Translations under genes and position numbers: made by a program
DNA from: Sphingorhabdus sp. EL138
GTDB lineage: Bacteria > Pseudomonadota > Alphaproteobacteria > Sphingomonadales > Sphingomonadaceae
Length of the DNA: 64,000 bases
Direction of reading: 5' to 3'
Assembly (NCBI RefSeq): GCF_900258045.1
Contig: NZ_OGVD01000004.1
Span: 1,302,001 to 1,366,000, forward strand
In this document: positions 46,001 through 55,000 of the stretch, in pieces
How positions within the stretch are numbered: the first letter of the stretch is position 1
Layout: every line of letters begins with the position of its first letter
The notes under the pieces: model-generated
What the model was told of the DNA's origin: nothing
Database searches by the model: none
What the model saw: the letters and a program-made list of their open reading frames with translations, nothing else

Positions 46001-49000
46001 ACGCCGCTCCCACCATTCAAAATATCAGCGCCTGCGCCACCTTCGATCGTATCGTTACCGGCACCACCATCTATCTGGTTGGCCGCTGCATTGCCCAGAA
46101 CATTATCATTGCCAGTGCCACCGACGATATTTTCAATGCTGGTTAGTTTATGCGCTGGATTGTCGATATCAATCGACAGTGCCGCGGAAGTGGCTGCAAA
46201 ACTAACGGTATCGATGCCCTCGCCACCATCAATTGTGTCCTCTCCAACGACAAGCGCATGGATAAGGTCGTTGCCCAATCCACCTAGAATGATATCAGCG
46301 CCAATGCCGCCATCAAGGGTATCTGCACCATCTCCGCCATCCAGATAATCGCCTCCAGCGCGGCCAAAGAGCAGGTCGCTGCCTTCAGCGCCCCTGATGG
46401 TGTTGCCATTGGCATCGCCAAACAGATTATCGTCAAATGCAGTGCCGAATAGCTTTTCTATTCCATCGTAGGTGTCACCGGCTGCAAATCCGGTATTGGC
46501 GGATGCATTGCCAAGATCGGCAGTTACGCCTTGACTCACAACCACTTGTTCCGCCGTCAGACCAGAATAGTAGTAATTCGCATAGTCAGAGCCAGAACCG
46601 CCGAAGAATGCGTCAGCACCCGCTCCGCCGATCAGATTATCGTCGCCCGCTCCGCCATATAGAGTGTCATTGCCGCCATCTCCAAGGATTGTATCGTTAC
46701 CATCCCCGCCATCCAGTATGTCATCACCGTCACGACCATCAAGAATATCGTCAGCGGCAGAACCATTAAGACTATCGGCCAATTGCGAGCCGTGCAGCCG
46801 TTCAATGCTGACAAGGGTATCACCTTCCGCCTGACCGCCACTGCCGACACCTCCGTCCAGACCGATTGTCACACCTGCTGCAGAATTCAGGTAGTCGGCG
46901 GTATCCGTGCCCGCACCGCCATCGATCATATCTGCTCCGAGAGAGCCCATAACCACGTCATCCCCATCCAGCGCGTTAATCGCTTCTGCCCGGAACGTTC
47001 CTTCGATGGTTTCGCCAGCTACCGTGCCTACTATCGTCTCGCCTGGCCCCTCGATGATTGAAATGTTGAAGTCTGCGAAGATGGACGAAATGCCGTCGGA
47101 TGCCGTGACCCGTACGTTGAGATTGGAACCAATAGCCGCCGATTCACTGGAATAGCCAAAAGTCTTGCCGGTTGGGTCAAACGTCAACCACGACGGCAGA
47201 GCTGAGCCGTCGGCGAGCGTGGCAACAAAACTCAATCCATCATAGGGATCGGTTTGATTGCCATCCGTATCGGTGAAGGCGGATGTCGGTATTGTATAAA
47301 CAAAATCCGCGTTGTCGATCCATAACTGGTCTGCAAGACCTGGCGTGCCGGTAACTGGCGCCAAGTTGCCTGCATTTGCTAACTCGACAGTTTCTCCCCC
47401 AGAAAACTCGACAAATTCGAGATCGACATATGTGTCTACACCATCATTCCCGTTTGCAAGATTGATATCGGTTATTGTCTTGTTTACACTGTCAATCAGA
47501 TAGTCGGAACGATTGCCACTATACACAGCAGTATCGACACCTTCGCCTCCATCAAGAGTGTCATCTCCTTCGCCGCCCTGAAGCCTATCATCGCCAGCAA
47601 ACCCGTTCAGCACGTTGTTTACAATCGAACCCGTCAGTGAGTCATCAAAATCAGAACCATCGATATTCTCGATGGAAAGATTAGCGATGACATCGCCTTG
47701 CGCATCTCCTCCGCTGGTCGCGTTGGTGGTTAGATTAACCGAAACTCCAGCGAGGGATGCGCGATAGTCTACTGTATCTATTCCACTGTCGCCATATAGC
47801 TGATCCGCTCCACTGCCGCCAATCAGCCGGTCATTTCCTGCACCACCACGCAGAATATCATCGCCACTATCGCCCGAAAGTATATCGTTACCAGCATCGC
47901 CGTTAACCTGGTCATTTCCGCGACCGCCAGCGACATTATCGTCGCCCAAGCCGCCGTTGAGAATATTGCTGTACCCGTTACCGGTGATTATATCATTGAA
48001 GTTGGAACCAACGACATGCTCAATCGATATCGGGCTGATCCCATCATTCGAAAGGTCAACAATCGCTCCGAAGATACTATCGGTCAAACGCAATTCATCA
48101 ACGCCATTTCCGCCGTCGATCACGTCTTCCAGTGATCCATCATTACGCGCGCGCGCGTAAATAGTATCGTTTCCTGCACCGCCAAGCAGTGTATCTTCTC
48201 CGTCACCGCCTTTGATGAGGTCATCGCCCGCACCGCCGTCAATGCGGTCGGCGCCGCCTGAACCGCCATCAAGGGTGTCGCCGCCATCTGTGCCGATAAT
48301 ATTGTCGCCAAAGGCAGAACCCAATGCGCTTTCGATAGCTACAAACTGGTCACCCTCAGCATCGCCGCCACTGCCGGTTCCGATACCCAGATCGACCGTA
48401 ATCGCCGCTAGTGATGCCGAATAATCAACCTTGTCAGTGCCCGCACCGCCATCAATAATGTCTGCACCAGCGGATCCGGCAAAAATATCATTCCCCGCAA
48501 GACCGATCATCGTTTCCCGCCGGAACGTACCCGCCTGTATGTCATCGCCAGTCGTTCCGACAATATCACTTCCCAGTGCTTCGGAAATAGTAATCAGGAA
48601 GTTATCAGAAATCGAATAACCCTGATCCGTTGCAGTAACCTTGACCTCTAGAACTGATCCAACGGCTGAAAGAGGAGGTGTACCCGTAAAGGTTTGAGTT
48701 GTTACATTGAAATTAAGCCAGGCCGGGATTGCGCTGTCGTCTGAAAGTGATGCTGTAAAGACCAGTGCGTCACCCAGATCAAGATCGATAAAGGCCGTCT
48801 CAGGAATGGTGTAGTTTGCGAGAACACCGTCTTCCCAAACCTGATCAACCATCTGAGGTTCACCGAGTATCGGTTGATTGTTCGGGTCAATACCAAGACT
48901 TATGGTCATGTCCGTAAAGCGAATAGATTCGATATTCTGCAGCTTGTCTGTGCCGTCGGTTATCAGACTGGTACTTCCGGTCCGCAAATCCGTAACAGTT

Positions 49001-52000
49001 GTGATCGCGCCTGTGTTGATGGAATAATCGGACCGTTTTCCGGAAAAGACTGCCGTATCAAATCCTGCACCACCATAAAGCGCATCATCTCCGCCGCCGC
49101 CGGTCAGTTCGTTGTTATTGGCATCGCCCGTCAACAGATCGTTGAATTTTGATCCCGTCAGATTTTCGATCTCATGATACCAGTCGCCATGCGCATCACC
49201 CTGTGAGGCCCTAGTCGTCGGCGGTGATGTCGAGTCAGTTGAACTGTTGGCCGCGAGGTTTGCGCGCACACCGTCGATTATGATGCCAGTCGAGGCATCG
49301 GCCGTAGCTGCACCAAAGGCGTCTGTCATAGTCACATAGCTTGCGGTATCATTCCCCGCACCACCACTAAGGGCATCTCCCAGACTTCCAGCACCACCGA
49401 TTAATATGTCATCGCCAGCACCACCATCAATCATGTCGTTGCCGTTATACCCATCAAGGATATTTGCTTCGTCAGAACCAAAAATGAAATCATCGTTTGT
49501 TCCGCCGACTATATTTTCGATATTTACGAAACTACTGGTGTCATTGGATGGGTTAGGAAGGAAAAGATTCGCAATAGTAGCATCCGGCCCGGTGATATGA
49601 ATGCCGTTCGGGTTATCAACTAACGCACCCGGCGCAATTATAAACCCGGGCGTAGTAATATCCCTTGCATCATATGTATCAACACCCTCTCCTCCATCCA
49701 CAATGTTACTGCCAGTGCCACCGCGCAGGATATCGTCTCCTTGACCGCCGTTCAAAGTATCAGCACCATCCAAGCCACGAATGACATCATCTCCTGCCGT
49801 CCCGGTAACTATTTCGTCACCATTATTGCCAACGATGGTGAGAGCACCATCGATTGCCACGTTGCTCAAATCCAGCGTGCTACCGGTCGATATATGTAGT
49901 TCAACGTCAGTGAATGAACCCGCAGAAATTGCTTCAACGTTGGCCAGTGACTGAATATAAATTCGCGCGCCATTTTGCGTCGCCACCAGGCTGTCATAAC
50001 CTTCTCCACCGTCGATATTATCGTATCCTGTGTCGGTTGCGAACAGGAATTGGTCGTCACCTGCCCCACCATTTAATGTATCTGCACCCGCACCACCAAC
50101 TAGAATATCATCGGTAATCCCAGCATTGACAATATCATCTCCGGCAAGTGCTTCATACCGCACTCCGCCAACTAAAGTCGGATCAACGTTTATCGTGTCA
50201 CCGTTCGCTGTGCCCAATATGGTGGCTCTATCTTCATATTCGGAAAAGTCCTGCCAAGCGGCTTCATATACATTAAGGAAAGTCTCACCAGGACTTGTCG
50301 GCCATTCACCGGGTACAGATGTACTATGCGCATTCATCGCCGAAACAAGTGCTGCGACATCACTGCCAGCAAGTACCTTGTCGGAAGCTATAACCCGACG
50401 TGCCTGATTAGACTGGTTGTTCGAATAGGTTCGCCAGTTTTCGACTGTTACGGAAGTGCCTTGACCAATAGCAGTAATAACCAGGTTAAAATTGCCCGAC
50501 GTCCCGTTGGGGACTTCGCTAAACCAAAGCTGATCGGAAGTAATATCGTTGAAGACGAGCTCGTCATTACCACCACCAGTTATAACGGTATCGTTACCAC
50601 TATTTCGGCCGAATAAATATTGGTCAGCACCCAGCCCGCCGTCTAGTGTATCATCGCCAGCACCACCGTCCAAAATATCATCACCGTCGCCGCCGTAAAG
50701 ACCGGCCGCGAGTGTTGTCTGAGAACCTGCGCCAGCTGAAATCAGAATGGAAGAAGAGTCATCACCATCACCGCCAAGCAGCACGTCATTGCCTGCTCCG
50801 CCATCCAAACGGTCAACCCCGGCGCCACCGATCAGCTGATCATCCGCACCGACACCGTCATCGCCCAGCAATATGTCATTGCCTTCGCCGCCTGCCAGTA
50901 CGTCTTTATCAGCACCACCTTTGATCAGATCATTGCCATCACCGCCATCCAGATTATCTTCGCCCACGCCGCCATCCAGCGTATCATCGCCATCATCGCC
51001 GACCAGAACGTCGGCGCCTGTCAGGCCAGTGAGGGTGTCATCTCCCCTATTCCCCTTGAGAATATTGTCATCAGCATTGCCGGTAATCGTGTCTGCATAA
51101 TGTGAGCCAAGGGCATTTTCTATTCCGGTCAGCTGATCGCCACTGGATTCGCTATTCGCAATTATTGCCGAGGCTGCCGTTGTCCCCAGATTAATGTCAA
51201 TTGCTGCATCCGAACTTACATATGTGACGGTATCTACGCCCGCACCGCCATCTATATTGTCCGCTCCGAGTCCGCCGGAAAGAAGGTCATCACCGTCGCC
51301 GCCATGGAGCGTATCATTGCCGTCCAATCCGGAAAGAGTATCATTTCCAAAGCCGCCCGTCAGCGTATCAATACCAGAACCCAATACAAGACCGCCACCA
51401 ATCGTACTGCTCAGTGAGAGCCCTCCGGGGAAGCTGATCGGCCCGCCAGAACCGGGCAAAGTTATTACACCGCCAAAACCGGATGTACCCACCAGGAATT
51501 CATCGATCGGGTTTTCTGATGTATCGGTACTCGATGTTAACAAGTTGCCAGAGGCATCGAATTTTAGACCGGACAGGTCAAAGGATGAGCCATCAGAAAA
51601 CTGGATCGTTTCCACAGCTTGATTGGCATTGATTGCAGCACCGCTGCGGAAATTCTTGATCCGGACTTTGTCAGTTGTGCTGCCAATCAGAGTTATTACA
51701 AGATCATCACCACTGAAATGGAAACCCAGATCAGCAAGGCCGATTGCCGCGTCGCCCGTAACACCGGCATTACCGGTATAATCTTCAAACAAAATCGTAT
51801 CACTACCAGCGTCTGCAAAAGTCGCCACCTCAGCAACTTTGTTGCCGGTGACCGTAATTCCATCGACCCAACCATCAGCTGCAAAAGTTGTAGGTGTCTG
51901 AACGTTGCGGTAGTTATAGCCCACACTCTCCTTACGATAGACTATCTCGCCGGTGTCAGAATTCGTGACGATATGGTCAAACCGATACAGACCCAATTCA

Positions 52001-55000
52001 TTGTCGATTAAATCGAAGTTGGAAACATAAGGTGGTTGCAAATTACCATTATCATCGACGATGATATTTTCCGAGGCCACCAAATGATCATCAATAGTGT
52101 CTTCACCATCGCCGCGACCGAACACGTAAAGGTCATCTCCGGAAGCGCCCTTCAATATGTCGTCGCCCTTGCCTCCTGTAAGGTCGTTTTCGCCGGCGTC
52201 CCCTTCCAGACTATCTGCAAAATCGGAACCGGTGAGGTTTTCAATACTGTCAAACACATCACCGGCAGCATCACCAGTTGCAGCAATATTCTGCGTCAAT
52301 GATACGGTTACACCGGTAGCCGCAGTTTCATAACTTGCTGTGTCCAAGCCAAGTCCACCAATCAGAATATCGCCCGCCGGAGCGCCATCACGTGTGCCAC
52401 CGGCACCGCCAATAAGCACATCATTGCCCGCACCGCCGAGCAGAACGTCTGACCCGACAAGACCAATCAACCGGTCTTGACCGCTATTGCCGTTTATGAT
52501 GTCGTTGAGCCCGCCGCCGGTAATGACATCATCGCCAGCACCGCCGGTGATCCAGTTCGCAAGCGCCGGACTTCCGATCAAATTCCCGTCGTCGCCGTCC
52601 GTTCCTGCACTAAGCGACATGCTGGCCACATCGACTGCACCTGTGTTGAAGAACACAAATGTTTCGATAGAACCTGTGGCTCCGGCATTACCGGACGGTC
52701 CCCATTCCTTAAGGGTAATAGTATCATCCAGGCTGGAAAAGCTGTTAACCGTGGCTCCAGAGGATTCAATCCCAATCACCAGGTCTTTACCACCATTGGC
52801 TGCGGCGAACTGGATATCATTGATGTCGATGCCCAGGCCAAATTCCAGGATGTCCGACCCGGCGCTAGTGACAATCGCATCTGCATCGGCAGGCTGATGC
52901 ACATAAAGCGTGCCGGTTTCTATGTCGTAACGCGTAGTTGCTGACCAGTTTTCACCATCAAATATGGTGCCATGCGTCGGGTGCGTAATCGACCCGTCAG
53001 TCCCGACAACATATCCGTTCTGGCCACCCTGACCAGAGACCCAGGCCACATCCCACTCATCAGTCAGCGCGTCAATCAGCGTGTCGTGACCATCCCCACG
53101 CTGGAAACGAAACACATCGTTACCGGTACCTCCAATAATCTCGTCATTGCCAGCGCCACCGGACAATATGTCATTGCCCTCATCGCCGGTCAGCCGGTCA
53201 TTACCTGTTCCACCGCTAACCGTATCCTGTCCAAAGCCGCCAAACAGCAAATCATCGCCATTGCCGCCAACGACAATATCATCGCCACTATCGCCGGAAA
53301 CCGAGTCATTGCCCAGCCCGCCATTGCCGAAATCATTGCCTGAAAGCAGATAGACCAGATCATCACCTGACCCCGCATGGACAAAGTCATTACCGGCCGT
53401 ACCGACAATCGTTTCCGACCCGTCGCTGCCCAGAATGAACGTATCAAAGTCTGCCAGCCGGATTTCATTGCCGTCGGCAAAACGCAGCGTCTCGACCTTG
53501 TTAAAGCTGCTGAACCAGTCCTCCATTACCACCCGGTCGCCGTTAAATACGCCGTCTGGGGCCAGTTCCAGGATCAGGTCCTTGCCATCGTCCGATTTGA
53601 TCAGCTTGATATCATCAACGCCAATGCCCTGACCCAATACCAGAACATCTTCGCCGCCCGCAGCACGGCCGTTGGATGTGACCTGCGCGCCGCCCCCGCG
53701 CCAGTTGTTCAGGCCACCACCAAAGCGGAACAGGTCGCCAGACAGCGCATCGGCAATATTACCATTAATTTCGCTGGCCGAAAGACCGTTAAACGCCTGT
53801 GCAACAACAGTTTCAACCGTCAGCCCGCTTTCATCGATAATCCGGTCCGCAGTAACATAGGTCGTATCACCGACACCAACCGCACCGACATCACCCAGCC
53901 GGAAGAGATATTGATCATCCCCGCGCCCGCCGCGCAGGATATCCCCCGCGCCCGCGCCGCCAGCCAATATGTCTCCGCCATCACCGCCTTCCAGCACATC
54001 GGTTCCGTCACCGCCCTCAAGCCAGTCAGAACCCTCACGCCCGATAAGCAAGTCATCGCCCGCGCCGCCATTGAGATAATTGCCATTGCCGCCAAGCGTG
54101 TAGGAAGCAGCCCCGCCCGCGTTCAGCGTGTCGTTACCGTCACCACCAAGCAGCCAGTCATCCAGCTTGCCGCCATAAATTACGTCATCACCAGCGCCGC
54201 CAAAGACATTATTGCCAAGATCCCCGGCATGGACAGTGTCATTGCCATCGCCAGCATCAATCGTCGCGGCCACGTCAATAGAAAGATCACCGCTGGCGCC
54301 TGTGTTGACGTCACCGCCAGTGGATAGCTCTCCGTTAATCGTGAGACCGGTTGTGTTGGTTATGTAGCCCGCGCCGCCGGCGACTGCGAAGCCGTCAGTA
54401 TTGTGGGTAACATGGGAGAGGGTTATTGTGTCGTCACCGGATGTCGCTTCGATGGTGGTTTGGCCAGCGATGTCGATGGTGTCGCCCATCACAAAATCAC
54501 CAATACCGATTAGGCGAGAGACTTGGTCACTGAACGGATCATAGTCAAAACCGAACTCGACATTGGCGATGTTTGTATCAGCCTCGCCGAGTAGGGCTCC
54601 AAAGCCACCAAACCAGTCGGCGCGATGGCGTTTGGTTAGGCCGAGTTCAACTGCACGGGCGAGATTAATTGCTGTTTCTATCGCAAAAACGCTATCAGAT
54701 TCGGCTGAAACTATAGCGTTTATTACAGTGTCATTGGCTAGGTAACTTTCATAAGCCTGAGCGGCCGCAATATTTCCAATCAACACTGACTGTTCAAAAT
54801 TAGTAGCGTTCACGCCAGCCACTTCAAAGCTGTTGAATACGGCACGCTTTACATAAATACTACCGCCAACGAGCTTGAAATCAGGGTCTGTTAGCCCTTG
54901 ATAAACTCCGTATCCGGTGATCTTTTCAAATGCACCTTCCCGTTTCGATGATACGCGATAGGTGATAGCGCTTTTATCGCGGGTTGAAGTCGGACGATAG

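Noticed and set aside
45470-54275. Dense short DNA repeats that might be taken for a CRISPR array
   Set aside because: Spacing and sequence follow codons of RTX nonapeptides within one open frame; there are no unique spacers of constant length and no cas genes.
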